Of a stretch of 64,000 nt of DNA, positions 51,099 to 60,986 are shown piece by piece (positions within the stretch are counted from its first letter, which is position 1; the number at the start of each line of letters is the position of its first letter). The DNA is taken from NCBI RefSeq assembly GCF_000969825.1, contig NZ_KQ033919.1:3670749-3734748 (forward strand), read 5' to 3'. A program made the position numbers and the translations under genes. The stretch is from Parabacteroides gordonii MS-1 = DSM 23371 (lineage in GTDB: Bacteria > Bacteroidota > Bacteroidia > Bacteroidales > Tannerellaceae). The notes under the pieces were generated by a model. It saw only the letters and a program-made list of their open reading frames with translations. It had not been told where the DNA came from and searched no databases.

Positions 51099-53747
51099 AT
51101 GAAAAAGATTACATCATTGGTTTTGTTACTGGGTATTTCAAACTTAGTTGTAGAGGGGCAGTCGGTCAGCCGGTACAATCCGAATGTAAAGGAGATCATT
51201 GTTGTTTGCAAAACACATTTCGACATTGGCTATACACACCGGGTAGATGAAGTCGTGGATTATTATCGGACATCTATGATTGATAAGGCTTTGGATATTA
51301 TGGATAGCTCAGATAATGTACCCGAAGAACAACAGTTTGCCTGGACTTTACCCGGATGGGTTCTATACAAGACAATGGAAGATTGGAATGGACAAACAAA
51401 GGAACGAAAAGAAAAACTGGACGAGAAATTCCTGTCTGGTAAAATTATTACACATGCATTGCCTTTTACATTTGAGTCGGATGCTTGTGAAGCAGAATGT
51501 ATGGCCCGTGGGATGATATTTTCATCCCAATTGACACGAAAATACGGTCTTGCACTTTCTCGTTCCGGCAAGCAAACGGATGTCCCTTCCCATGGAGGAG
51601 CCTTGGCTACTGTCCTGGCGAATGCGGATGTGAAATTTCTGCATATAGGTTGTAACTGGCCAAGTGCATTTGTAAATACTCCTGGGTTATTTTGGTGGGA
51701 AGGGCCGGATAAGTCGAAAGTTCTGACTTTTTATTCAACGGTGTATGGTACTTTTTTAGGTAGAGGTTCTGATTGGTTGAGTCCGATAGATTATATGTTG
51801 GGGGAAAATCTAATCCCACCTATTGAATGGCCTTACAAGGTATGGCCGGCCATAATGGTGACTATGGATAATTCCGGACCGCCAACGGCTGAATATATAG
51901 AATCCTTATTTAATGAGATAAAGGAAAAAATGCCGGATGTAAAAATCCGTATGGGAACTATGGATGATTTTTATAATGCTATTATAAAGGAAAACCCCGA
52001 AATACCTGTAGTAAGAGGGGAAATGCCGGATACCTGGGTGCATGGAATCATGTGTGACCCTGAAGGTTCGCGTTTGTCCCGAGAGGTAAATGCCCGGATC
52101 GCATCGACGGAAGTGTTGAATACTCAATTGAAATCCTGGGGAATAGAGACATCTCCTATAGCACAGGATGTAGCAGATGTATATGAAAAGATAGCCTTGT
52201 ACGGAGAGCATACCTGGGGAGGTTCCAAATCTATTAGTGCGTATGGTAAGGCTTTTGAGGAATTATCCTCCGGGGAATATGAAAATCTGGAGGCATCCTG
52301 GGAAGACAAGACCGGTTATATTTGTGATGCTTCGGAAAGAACCCGTTCTCTTTCTGCCGCCAATATGGAATATCTGACAGCTTCTGTCAGGCGAAAGGAT
52401 AACTCTGTTATTGTTTATAACCCGTTGCCGTGGGCTCGTTCCGGTGTGGTTGAAGTAGGGGGGAAGACAATAGATGTGAAAAATGTTCCACCTTGCGGGT
52501 ATCGTTCATATCCTATTCCGGTGTCCTCTCCGAAAAAAACGATACCGAATATGAATTCGATAGAAAATGAGTTCTTCAAAATAACATTAGACCCGGCTAA
52601 AGGTATAATAAGTTCGCTGATTGATAAACGAACCGGCCGCGAATGGGTGGATAAGGATGTAGACCAAGGGTTGGGGCGGTATATGAATGAACGTTTTACA
52701 TTGGAACAGTCGTTGGATTACACGAAGGCTTATCAACTGGGACGGGCCAAAGACTGGATGCATCCCGGTCTGCATAAACCTGGAATGGTTTCAGAAAAGC
52801 AGGTCCCTTACAAGGCCGTTTTATCAGGGAACGGAGAACTATCTGTTTCTACTGTCGGGAATAAGCAAATGGCAGAATTGGTAATGCCGGGAGATATTTC
52901 CAACCATCTTGTAAAAACGACTCTTCGGGTTACTTTATATCAGGGTGAACCTTATGTTGATATGGAAGTAACTATTCATGATAAACCGAGGGATAACTGG
53001 CCGGAAGCGGATTGGCTTTGTCTCCCGTTCAAAATTAATGAACCGGAATTTCGTGTTCATCGTTCTTTGGGTGTTATGAATCCGGCGACAGATATTCTAC
53101 CAGGAGCCAATCGTCACCTATACACAGTAGGCAATGGAGTGACGATAACAGATCCGGATGGTTCGGGGGTTGCAGTATGTCCGCTGGATCATCCGCTAAT
53201 CAGTTTGGGCGAACCCGGTTGTTGGAAATTTACATACGATTTTATTCCCCAAAAACCAGTCGTATATGTTAATCTGTATAACAATCAATGGAATACTAAT
53301 TTCCGATATTGGTATCCCGGCACATGGAGTTCGCGGGTACGTATCTGGACATTGGATCAAAGGAAAAGTCAGGATGAAAATTCTCGCCTTTTTACACAAA
53401 ATGCAATGGAAACCCGTAATCCGTTGCTGGTTGTTACGGCAGGGAAAGGGAATCGTGATGGAGTGCTACCTGATAAACAGTCTGGCATACAGGTATCCCG
53501 TTCTGGAATATTGGTAACTGCTTTCGGACAGGACCCGGACGGAAATAAAGGTACACTGTTACGTGTATGGGAACAGGCAGGTGAATCCGGTAGGGTGACA
53601 CTTCGTTTACCGGCTGGATTGAAAGTGACCCAGGCAATTCCTGTCAATCTACGGGGAGAGATAAAAGGCGAACCTGTATCGGTTAAATCAGGAAAGATAG
53701 AGTTTGAATTGGGAGCTTATGCCCCTGCTAGTTTCATTTTAAAATAA
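51099..53747 (+). CDS. Secreted GH38-like enzyme 2 (paralogue)
   Basis: An 882-residue paralogue of the previous protein with a signal peptide (about 1-20, ending VEG-QS). It has KTHFDIGYTH (H40, D42) and the nucleophile segment QTDVPSHGGALATVLANADV, conserved in position with enzyme 1, but the following residues differ (PSHGG for PSHSW). It shares HALPFTFESD, FLHIGCNWPS and the C-terminal YVNLYNNQWNTNFRYWYPGTW. The second copy suggests a different linkage or acceptor. It lies 41 bases after enzyme 1, and its stop is 9 bases before a methyltransferase-like gene. No lipobox. Confidence 0.78.
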   Translation: MKKITSLVLLLGISNLVVEGQSVSRYNPNVKEIIVVCKTHFDIGYTHRVDEVVDYYRTSMIDKALDIMDSSDNVPEEQQFAWTLPGWVLYKTMEDWNGQTKERKEKLDEKFLSGKIITHALPFTFESDACEAECMARGMIFSSQLTRKYGLALSRSGKQTDVPSHGGALATVLANADVKFLHIGCNWPSAFVNTPGLFWWEGPDKSKVLTFYSTVYGTFLGRGSDWLSPIDYMLGENLIPPIEWPYKVWPAIMVTMDNSGPPTAEYIESLFNEIKEKMPDVKIRMGTMDDFYNAIIKENPEIPVVRGEMPDTWVHGIMCDPEGSRLSREVNARIASTEVLNTQLKSWGIETSPIAQDVADVYEKIALYGEHTWGGSKSISAYGKAFEELSSGEYENLEASWEDKTGYICDASERTRSLSAANMEYLTASVRRKDNSVIVYNPLPWARSGVVEVGGKTIDVKNVPPCGYRSYPIPVSSPKKTIPNMNSIENEFFKITLDPAKGIISSLIDKRTGREWVDKDVDQGLGRYMNERFTLEQSLDYTKAYQLGRAKDWMHPGLHKPGMVSEKQVPYKAVLSGNGELSVSTVGNKQMAELVMPGDISNHLVKTTLRVTLYQGEPYVDMEVTIHDKPRDNWPEADWLCLPFKINEPEFRVHRSLGVMNPATDILPGANRHLYTVGNGVTITDPDGSGVAVCPLDHPLISLGEPGCWKFTYDFIPQKPVVYVNLYNNQWNTNFRYWYPGTWSSRVRIWTLDQRKSQDENSRLFTQNAMETRNPLLVVTAGKGNRDGVLPDKQSGIQVSRSGILVTAFGQDPDGNKGTLLRVWEQAGESGRVTLRLPAGLKVTQAIPVNLRGEIKGEPVSVKSGKIEFELGAYAPASFILK

Positions 53748-53756
53748 AGGAGAAAT

Positions 53757-54821
53757 ATGAATACATTTGAACCCGACTACAGAAATATTTTGAAGGTCTT
53801 ATACAATCAGAGACCAGATTACCTGCCGTTGTACGAGCATAATATCGATGCCCCTTTCGTCTCTAAATGTATTGGGGAAGAATTGTCATTGAATGGGCGT
53901 AAAAGCCAGTCTGAACTGGATGAATATTTTAGTAAATACATATCCTTCTGGAAGGAAAATACCTATGATGCATTCAGTTATGAAGCTGCTATCTGTGAGA
54001 TCCTACCTGGTCATGGTGCTATCTTGGGGGGAATGCTTGGCCCTATCCAGACTCGTGATGATTTTGAAAGATATCCCTTTGACGATATTCCACGTATTTT
54101 CTGGGAAACATATGGTCCTCGTCTGGAATCTATCCGGAGAATGATGCCGGTCGGAATGAAAGCTTATGGAGGCTGCGGATACGGAATTTTTGAGACGGCT
54201 CAGGATCTGGTTGGCTATGAAAGCCTTTGCGTAATGCAATATCTTGATCCGGAACTTTTTGCTGATTTATTTTGTAAGATTGGTGAATTGTATGAAACTC
54301 TATGGACTAAAATGCTGGAAGATTATGACGATCTTTTTGTTTTTTATCGCATGGGAGATGATTTGGGACACCGTACGGCAACTATGCTTGAACCGGATAC
54401 GATCCGTCAGTTCATTTTGCCTCAGCATAAAAAGGTGATCGATATAGTACACCGCAAAAACAAAAAGTTCCTGCTGCACTGTTGCGGTAATATCAAGGAG
54501 ATCATGCCTGATATTCTAAAGAACGGGATAGATGCCAAGCATTCGAATGAAGACCAGATATGCCTTTTTGATGAATGGATCGATAACTATGCAGATAAGA
54601 TCGGGCTGTTCGGAGGATTCGATATGAACTATCTGATTTTAAATCCGTATGATCAGGTTTTCAGCAAGGTGCTGGAAGAAGGTGCCCGGTTCCGTGAAAA
54701 GGCAAACGGATATGGACTGGGATCAGGTAATTCAATACCTGATTATATGCAGATAGAAGGATTTTACGCAATGGTCGATGCCGTAAAAGAGATAAGAAGA
54801 AGAGAACAATTGACTAAATAA
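53757..54821 (+). CDS. Uroporphyrinogen-decarboxylase-fold methyltransferase-like protein A
   Basis: A 354-residue cytoplasmic TIM-barrel protein of the URO-D/MtaA superfamily. The metal site corresponds to FLLHCCGNI (H241, C243 within HCCG), equivalent to the HxCG of MtaA. Other family blocks are FYRMGDDLGHRT and LFGGFDMNYLI. It lacks URO-D-specific porphyrin residues and sits next to a corrinoid protein gene, so it is better read as a corrinoid-dependent methyltransferase than as a heme enzyme. It starts 9 bases after the second GH38-like gene. Whether it is the substrate methyltransferase (MT1) or the acceptor methyltransferase (MT2) is unclear. Confidence 0.75.
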   Translation: MNTFEPDYRNILKVLYNQRPDYLPLYEHNIDAPFVSKCIGEELSLNGRKSQSELDEYFSKYISFWKENTYDAFSYEAAICEILPGHGAILGGMLGPIQTRDDFERYPFDDIPRIFWETYGPRLESIRRMMPVGMKAYGGCGYGIFETAQDLVGYESLCVMQYLDPELFADLFCKIGELYETLWTKMLEDYDDLFVFYRMGDDLGHRTATMLEPDTIRQFILPQHKKVIDIVHRKNKKFLLHCCGNIKEIMPDILKNGIDAKHSNEDQICLFDEWIDNYADKIGLFGGFDMNYLILNPYDQVFSKVLEEGARFREKANGYGLGSGNSIPDYMQIEGFYAMVDAVKEIRRREQLTK

Positions 54822-54834
54822 ATAGGAGAATAGT

Positions 54835-55506
54835 ATGGAAAACACATTAGAAAGAATAGCGCTTTGCGTTGAAGTAGGTAAGATCAATGCAAAAACACCT
54901 TATCCTCCGGCAATGAAAGGAGAAGACGGAGCTGATGAATTGACACGAAAAGCCTTGGAGGAAGGATATTCTCCGAATGATATTCTAACAAAAGGTTTGA
55001 TCGTAGGTATGAATCGTATCGGTGTAAAGTTTAAGGAAAACAAAGTGTTTGTGCCGCAGGTCTTGATGAGTGCGAAAGCTATGAGCGGAGGAATGCAACA
55101 TTTGAAAAAATATTTCAATGACGGATCTGTCAAACGGAAAGGAAAGCTTATCATTGGTACGGTAAAGGGTGATTTACACGATATAGGGAAAAACCTTGTC
55201 TGTATGATGGTGGAAGGTAACGGATATGAGATTATCGATCTGGGGGTAGACGTTCCGGAAGAAAGATTTGTGGATGCTGTTAGAGAAAACCCGGATGCTT
55301 TTGTCGGAATGTCTGCTTTGTTGACAACGACAATGGTAAATATGGAAACGATAAATAATGCAATAAAAGCTGAATTTCCTCAAGTGAAAACATTTATAGG
55401 CGGAGCGCCGGTGAGCAGCGATTTTGCCAGGCAAATAGGAGTCGATTATTACACGGAAGAACCTCAGCGGTTGGTAGAAATCTTAAACCAGTTAACATCA
55501 AATTAA
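54835..55506 (+). CDS. Corrinoid (B12-binding) methyltransferase carrier protein
   Basis: A 223-residue protein with an N-terminal four-helix B12-binding_2 cap (about 1-98, with ALEEGYSPNDILTKGLIVGMNRIGVKF) and a C-terminal Rossmann B12-binding domain. The His-on motif DLHDIG (D113, H115, G118) is followed by DLGVDVPEERFV and LTTTMVNM and then IGGAPVSS. This is the MtaC/MtbC/MtmC class of small corrinoid proteins that carry a methyl group between two methyltransferases. It is flanked on both sides by URO-D-fold genes (gaps of 13 and 1 bases), the usual arrangement in methyltransfer operons. The substrate is not known. Confidence 0.93.
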   Translation: MENTLERIALCVEVGKINAKTPYPPAMKGEDGADELTRKALEEGYSPNDILTKGLIVGMNRIGVKFKENKVFVPQVLMSAKAMSGGMQHLKKYFNDGSVKRKGKLIIGTVKGDLHDIGKNLVCMMVEGNGYEIIDLGVDVPEERFVDAVRENPDAFVGMSALLTTTMVNMETINNAIKAEFPQVKTFIGGAPVSSDFARQIGVDYYTEEPQRLVEILNQLTSN

Positions 55507-55507
55507 T

Positions 55508-56581
55508 ATGACATCGAGAGAACGTTTTTTAATCGCTTTGGCGGGAGGAGTACCCGATAGAATTCCTATAACGGAACATCTTTTCAGTTTAAAACTCATG
55601 CAGGAACTATTGGGATATACAACCGTCTTGTATGACGGAAAAACACAGGCAAAGTTGGCTACCCGATTGGGGATCGATGCCATCTGGACACCGATTAACG
55701 GTTTTTGCGGTATCGAAGAAACACCTCATGAACCGAATGAAGTTTATAAAGATGAATGGGGGGTAACCTATCAGAAGAACGGTTGGCCGATCATTGCACA
55801 AATCGATACTCCTGTAAAAAGCCGTGAAGACTGGGAAAAATACAGCTTGCCACCGGTCGATACTCCTTACCGGATCAAGATCCTTAAGGATGTGAAAACT
55901 GCCAATACGGAAAATCTGGCTGTTATGCTGGGAGTTCTGGGGCCGTTTACTATGTTGTCGTGGTATATTATGGATTTTGAAACGCTGGCTATTACCATGT
56001 ATACAGATCCGGAAATGGTTCATGAAATAAATGAAGCCGTATTAAAATGGACCCTCGAAGCCATTCGTTTGGCAGCGGATGAGGGAGGAATCGATTGTGT
56101 ACAGATTTCTGACGACTGGGGCGGAACGAATTCTTTACTGATCTCTCCGGATGATTTCCGCACCTTTTTCATCCCTTACTTCAAACGCCTGGTTGCCGGA
56201 ATTAAAGAGTTGGGACTGCCGGTAATCATGCACAACGATGGTAGAATCTGGGATGTTCTGGATGATCTGGTCGATTGTGGAATCAATGGACTTCATCCGG
56301 TTGAAAGAGCTGCCGGTATGGATCTGAAAAAAGTAAAGGAAAGGTATAAAGGTCAGCTGACACCTATCGGTAATATCAATAACAAAGTAACAATGGCTTC
56401 TTCCAATCCGGAAGATGTCCGCCGGGAAGTACTGGAATGCATAAGAGAAGCAGGAACTGAGGGAGGATATATAATCTCGACAGACCATAGTATCCATGAT
56501 CTGATACCAACGGATAATGTACGATGTTTGATAGATACGGTCAATAAATATGGACAATATCCTATCGATGTGAATTTCTGA
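55508..56581 (+). CDS. Uroporphyrinogen-decarboxylase-fold methyltransferase-like protein B
   Basis: A 357-residue TIM-barrel protein starting 1 base after the corrinoid protein stop. It begins TSRERFLIALAGGVPDRIPITEH, the common opening of this superfamily. The metal motif, however, reads MHNDGRI (H242, N243, D244) where MtaA-type enzymes have HxCG, so the Cys ligand is replaced. QISDDWGGTNSLLISPDDF and TDHSIHDLIP are present. Absence of the Cys thiolate suggests it does not use a thiol acceptor and may instead activate the methylated substrate (MT1 role). It lies between the corrinoid gene and the GH95-like gene. Confidence 0.75.
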   Translation: MTSRERFLIALAGGVPDRIPITEHLFSLKLMQELLGYTTVLYDGKTQAKLATRLGIDAIWTPINGFCGIEETPHEPNEVYKDEWGVTYQKNGWPIIAQIDTPVKSREDWEKYSLPPVDTPYRIKILKDVKTANTENLAVMLGVLGPFTMLSWYIMDFETLAITMYTDPEMVHEINEAVLKWTLEAIRLAADEGGIDCVQISDDWGGTNSLLISPDDFRTFFIPYFKRLVAGIKELGLPVIMHNDGRIWDVLDDLVDCGINGLHPVERAAGMDLKKVKERYKGQLTPIGNINNKVTMASSNPEDVRREVLECIREAGTEGGYIISTDHSIHDLIPTDNVRCLIDTVNKYGQYPIDVNF

Positions 56582-56623
56582 AAGATTTGATCATATAGAA
56601 ATAATTATTTTAAATTGTAAGAT

Positions 56624-58900
56624 ATGTGTAGAAAGACCTGTTCCCGGGGACTTTTTTATTGGGTACTGATGAGTTCTTTTTTTCTTTCATGTGGTGGAAA
56701 TAAAGAACAACTATCAGATGAAGTAGCAGATATTGTAGGTAAACATACCGTGCATTTTACCGCTCCGCCACGGCGTATTCCTGCCCGCTCCTCAGTGGAC
56801 GCTCCTCTAATGGGGAACGGATATACCGGAGTGACTATTGCCGGAGAACCGGAGGCACAGACTTTTTATCTGGCCCGGAATGATTTCTGGCGTCTGAAAT
56901 CTGCGCTGGACGAATCGTATCCCTGTGTCCTGGGAAAGGTCGAATTATCTGTCCCGGCTTTAAAAGGAGCAGGTTATCAGGTGGAACAATCGCTTTATGA
57001 TGCCATTACGACCGGCTGTTTCACACAACCCGGTTATACTGTCCGCTATAAAACTTATGTCGGTGCCTCAGATGATTTACTCGTTTTAGAACTGACTTTG
57101 GAAGGGGATACTACCCTTCAGGGACAGGTCAACTTATCTCTTCTCGGGGAAAAGGAAATGCTGAATAAACCGCCTTTGGAGCGTGTTTTCCCCGACATCA
57201 GGAAAGAAGGAGAAACGAGTGAAGGTGTTTACTACATATCTCGCGCTTTCGAAGACTCGGTCGATATACAGACATGTGCTGCGGTTGCTATGGATGTAAA
57301 GGAAAGCCGGGATAATACGTTTACGCTGAAAAACGGTCAGCCGGTACATATTGTTTGCGCCTTTTCCAGTAATTTTAAAAGTGAAAATTGTCAGGCAGAG
57401 GTACTTCGCACAATATCGGGCTGTTCCCTTAAAAGTTTAGAGCAAGCGGAACAGCGGCATAAGGATTGGTGGCATACTTATTGGGAGAAATCTTATGTCA
57501 GTATTCCCGATAGTATAATAGAAAAGCAATATTATGTTTCTCTCTATGGCACGGGTTCTTGTAGTCGTGACGAACTTTTTCCTCCTTCTATTTTTGGAAC
57601 CTGGATTACACAGGAATGGCCTTTCTGGAATGGAGACTATCATTTGAATTATAACCATATGGCTCCTTATTATGCACTTTTTCAGGCAAACCGGTTAGAA
57701 CAGGCTGTCCCCTATATCCAATCGATGTTAGCTCAGATACCGCGTGGTAATTATTACTCAGAAAAAGTTACAGGTATCCCCGGCGGTATTTTACTTCCTG
57801 TAGGGGCCGGACCATTGGGGATTGAAACGACTCGTCGTTCTCTTTTTATGGATACTTATTTTAAAGGCTGGATCGACCACGGTGAAGTTGAAGATGAGGG
57901 ATTCTTTATGGGACAGAAAAGTAATTCGGCTTACGCTGTCATAAATATGGCGATGTATTTTTATCATACCTGGGATAAAGAAATTGCTAATGAACTTTAT
58001 CCGTTTGTCAAAGGAGTTGCTACCTTCTGGGAGAACTATCTGCAGAAAGAAGGAGATCGCTATGTCATCTATAATGATGCAATCCATGAAGGAACAATCG
58101 GAACAAAAAATCCGATCTTGTCTCTTGGACTCGTTCGTCTGGTGATGAACACGGCTATCGATATGAGTGACTTCCTGCAAATAGATATGGATCGTCAGGC
58201 AAAGTGGCGTGATGTTTATGAGCATCTTTCCGATTACTCCTATCAGGAACGGAATGGAAAGACAGTCTTTCGCTATACAGAGAACGGAGTAGATTGGTGG
58301 GGAGATAATACGTTAGGTATTCAGCATATTTATCCGGCCGGCCAGATCGGTCTTGCCAGTGATTCGTCTTTATTGCAGATAGCCCATAACACAATTACGG
58401 AAATGCAACGCTGGATAGACTTCAATGGTAGCAACAGTTTCTTTCCGGCAGCCGTCCGGATTGGATATGATCCGGATAGTATTCTGGCTCATCTGAATGA
58501 ATACTCCCGTCATACTTATCCGAATGGATTTCAATTTCAAAATCCGCATGGTATCGAGAACTGGAGTACAGTACCCAATACTATCAATCAAATGTTATGC
58601 ATGGGGAACCAGAATATTATACGAGTCTTTGCTGTTTGGCCGAAAGATAAAGATGCTAAATTCTATCATCTGAGGACAGAAGGTGCCTTTCTGGTCTCTT
58701 CCGAGTTGAAGGACGGAGTGATACCATCGGTTACAATCGAAAGCGAACAAGGGCGAAAATTGTGTTTGCAGAATCCCTGGCCATTAATGAATGTCTTGGT
58801 CGATAGCAATGGAAAACAAACGGAGATGTCCGGAGAATATCTGGAGATTTCAACGACTCCGGGGACAATTTATCGGTTTACTCCCCGAAAGGAGCAATAA
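56624..58900 (+). CDS. GH95-like (six-hairpin) glycosidase, probable lipoprotein
   Basis: A 758-residue protein with an N-terminal hydrophobic segment ending FFLSCGGNKE, a likely but not perfect lipobox (C23). The GH95-type N-terminal beta domain has RSSVDAPLMGNGYTGVTIAG. The catalytic (alpha/alpha)6 part contains FWNGDYHLNYNHMAPYYALF and GVDWWGDNTLGIQHIYPAGQIG, and the C-terminal beta domain ends with TIYRFTP. GH95 enzymes are alpha-1,2-L-fucosidases or alpha-L-galactosidases. This one is shorter than many and divergent, so another specificity is possible. It follows the methyltransferase genes by 42 bases and is probably surface exposed or periplasmic. Confidence 0.72.
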   Translation: MCRKTCSRGLFYWVLMSSFFLSCGGNKEQLSDEVADIVGKHTVHFTAPPRRIPARSSVDAPLMGNGYTGVTIAGEPEAQTFYLARNDFWRLKSALDESYPCVLGKVELSVPALKGAGYQVEQSLYDAITTGCFTQPGYTVRYKTYVGASDDLLVLELTLEGDTTLQGQVNLSLLGEKEMLNKPPLERVFPDIRKEGETSEGVYYISRAFEDSVDIQTCAAVAMDVKESRDNTFTLKNGQPVHIVCAFSSNFKSENCQAEVLRTISGCSLKSLEQAEQRHKDWWHTYWEKSYVSIPDSIIEKQYYVSLYGTGSCSRDELFPPSIFGTWITQEWPFWNGDYHLNYNHMAPYYALFQANRLEQAVPYIQSMLAQIPRGNYYSEKVTGIPGGILLPVGAGPLGIETTRRSLFMDTYFKGWIDHGEVEDEGFFMGQKSNSAYAVINMAMYFYHTWDKEIANELYPFVKGVATFWENYLQKEGDRYVIYNDAIHEGTIGTKNPILSLGLVRLVMNTAIDMSDFLQIDMDRQAKWRDVYEHLSDYSYQERNGKTVFRYTENGVDWWGDNTLGIQHIYPAGQIGLASDSSLLQIAHNTITEMQRWIDFNGSNSFFPAAVRIGYDPDSILAHLNEYSRHTYPNGFQFQNPHGIENWSTVPNTINQMLCMGNQNIIRVFAVWPKDKDAKFYHLRTEGAFLVSSELKDGVIPSVTIESEQGRKLCLQNPWPLMNVLVDSNGKQTEMSGEYLEISTTPGTIYRFTPRKEQ

Positions 58901-58952
58901 TAATCCACGAAATAAGCAGCTATTTGCTATTTTTAATAGGAGTAGCTGCTTC

Positions 58953-58960
58953 TATATTTG
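58953..58960 (+). promoter_or_regulatory. Possible internal -7 element before the beta-helix gene
   Basis: TATATTTG lies 40 bases before the ATG at 59000. A hairpin with AGCAGCT/AGCTGCT arms (about 58916-58950) lies just upstream, so the beta-helix gene may have its own transcript. No -33 element at a good distance was found. Confidence 0.35.
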
Positions 58961-58999
58961 TGTGATTAAATCAGTGTAATAGTTTATAATATTCAAACC

Positions 59000-60895
59000 A
59001 TGAAAAAAGTACTATGCTTAATCTCGATATTCTGTTTATGTGGAAATGTTTTATCTGCTAAAGAATACCATGTCTCAGTAAAAGGAAGTGATGCTGATAA
59101 CGGAGATATTTCTTCTCCATTCAAAACGATCAATAGGGCTGCCCAGCAAGCTTTGCCGGGAGATACGGTTACAGTACATGATGGGACTTACCGTGAATGG
59201 GTAAATCCGTTGAGTGGAGGGGAACGGGAAGGTAAACGTATCCTGTATCGAGTAGCTGAAGGTGAAAAAGCGGAGATTAAAGGCTCTGAGTTAGTCACAA
59301 ACTGGAAAAAAGAAAAGAAAGCGAAAGGGGTATGGAAGGTGATATTGCCTAACTCATTCTTTGGTAATTACAATCCGTTTAATGACCGTTTGTATGGCGA
59401 CTGGCTTTGGTCTGAACGGATTCATCATACGGGAGATGTGTATTTGAACGATGTTTCGCTTTATGAAGAATTCAGTCTGGATAAGGTGTTTGCACCGGAT
59501 ACGCTCCGTACGATTCGTGATCCACAGGGCTGTACGAATGTATGGTTTGCAGAAGTAGATGCGGATAATACAACCATTTATGCGAATTTTGGTACTGTCG
59601 ATCCGAATAAGGAAACGGTAGAGGTTTCAGTTCGTCCCACTTGTTTTTATCCGACACGCGAGGGATTGGATTATATCACGATTCGCGGTTTTCACGTTAG
59701 TCAAGCTGCCACACAGTGGGCTGCTCCTACAGCCGAGCAGGTTGGTATGATCGCTACTCATTGGTGTAAAGGATGGATTATTGAGAATAATGTCATTAAG
59801 AATTCCCGTGCCAACGGTATTACTTTAGGTAAAGAGAGAAGCAGTGGGCATAATCTGGAATGTAACGACAAACGCCTCGATGGTACATTACATTATGTAG
59901 AAGTTATATTTAACACTCTACGTCGTGGATGGAGTAAGGACAATGTAGGATCTCATATCGTTCGGAATAACATCATTTCTGATTGTGAGCAAACCGGTAT
60001 CTGTGGTAGTATGGGGGCAGCGTTCAGCGAAATTTACGGAAATCATATCTACAATATTCTGGTAAAGCAACAATTTGGCGGAGCCGAAATGGCGGGTATC
60101 AAATTGCATGGTGCTATAGATACTTATATTCATCATAACCGGATTCATAAAACCGGACAGTATGGAATCTGGTTGGATTGGATGGCGCAAGGTGCACGGG
60201 TATCATCCAATCTGTTATACAATAATCTGATACAGGATTTGTTTTTCGAAGTGTCTCATGGACCTTATGTAGTAGATAACAACATCTCTCTTTCACCTCG
60301 CACAATACAGGAAAACACAGATGGTGGAGCATACTTGCATAATCTCTTTTCAGGGGACATCAACCGTTTGGACGACCAACGTTACACTCCATATCATTTG
60401 AACCATTCAACCGAGGTGAAAGGGATACGGACTATTACAGAAGGTGACCATCGTTTCTTTAATAATATCTTTATTGGAGGTGACAACAGTAAGTTAAAAT
60501 ATGGTATGATCGTATTTGATGTGTCACAACGTCCTATTTATGCAGAGAATAATCTGTTCCTGAACGGTTCTCTTCCGATGACGAATAAGACGCAGGATTG
60601 GGTGGAGAAAACAGTCAACCCCAAATTAAGAGTAGAGGAAACCCCTGAAGGTGAGGTGTATCTGGTAAGCGACATCAGTTTGCAGGAGTTATCTTCTTTT
60701 AAAGGAAAGAGTATAGATGCGGATCGTCTTGGTATTACGCAGTTGACAGGATTCCCGTTTGAGAACCCTGATGGAACTCCCTTCAAGTTAGAGAAAGACT
60801 TTTTCGGCAATGACCGTTCTGCCTCTCCGATTGTGGGACCGATAGAAAATGTACCTTCTTCTAAACGAATAAAAGTATGGCCTAATCTAAAATAA
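59000..60895 (+). CDS. Secreted right-handed parallel beta-helix protein
   Basis: A 631-residue protein with signal peptide (about 1-20). The N-terminal DUF1565-type segment has VKGSDADNGDISSPFKTINRAAQQALPGDTV and VHDGTYREWV. A parallel beta-helix follows with repeated NNVIKNSRANGIT, RNNIISDCEQTGI, GNHIYN and HHNRIHKTGQYGIWLD coils. Such folds occur in polysaccharide lyases, GH141 fucosidases/xylanases and GH28-like enzymes. The NxG/D coil pattern and the length (about 630) fit GH141-like or PL-like proteins, but I cannot assign a family. It lies in the glycosidase operon, so it is likely a glycan-acting enzyme. Confidence 0.7.
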   Translation: MKKVLCLISIFCLCGNVLSAKEYHVSVKGSDADNGDISSPFKTINRAAQQALPGDTVTVHDGTYREWVNPLSGGEREGKRILYRVAEGEKAEIKGSELVTNWKKEKKAKGVWKVILPNSFFGNYNPFNDRLYGDWLWSERIHHTGDVYLNDVSLYEEFSLDKVFAPDTLRTIRDPQGCTNVWFAEVDADNTTIYANFGTVDPNKETVEVSVRPTCFYPTREGLDYITIRGFHVSQAATQWAAPTAEQVGMIATHWCKGWIIENNVIKNSRANGITLGKERSSGHNLECNDKRLDGTLHYVEVIFNTLRRGWSKDNVGSHIVRNNIISDCEQTGICGSMGAAFSEIYGNHIYNILVKQQFGGAEMAGIKLHGAIDTYIHHNRIHKTGQYGIWLDWMAQGARVSSNLLYNNLIQDLFFEVSHGPYVVDNNISLSPRTIQENTDGGAYLHNLFSGDINRLDDQRYTPYHLNHSTEVKGIRTITEGDHRFFNNIFIGGDNSKLKYGMIVFDVSQRPIYAENNLFLNGSLPMTNKTQDWVEKTVNPKLRVEETPEGEVYLVSDISLQELSSFKGKSIDADRLGITQLTGFPFENPDGTPFKLEKDFFGNDRSASPIVGPIENVPSSKRIKVWPNLK

Positions 60896-60986
60896 TAATT
60901 TATGTGTTGCTCGAAACCAATTTTACCTAATGACTGGATGGCTTATATCTAGCAATGAGTCTAATAGTAAATTAAAGATTGATGCC

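Noticed and set aside
53757-56581. True uroporphyrinogen decarboxylase (heme synthesis)
   Set aside because: The genes sit around a corrinoid protein and have MtaA-like metal motifs or lose them, and lack the hallmarks of HemE; they are read as methyltransferase-like.
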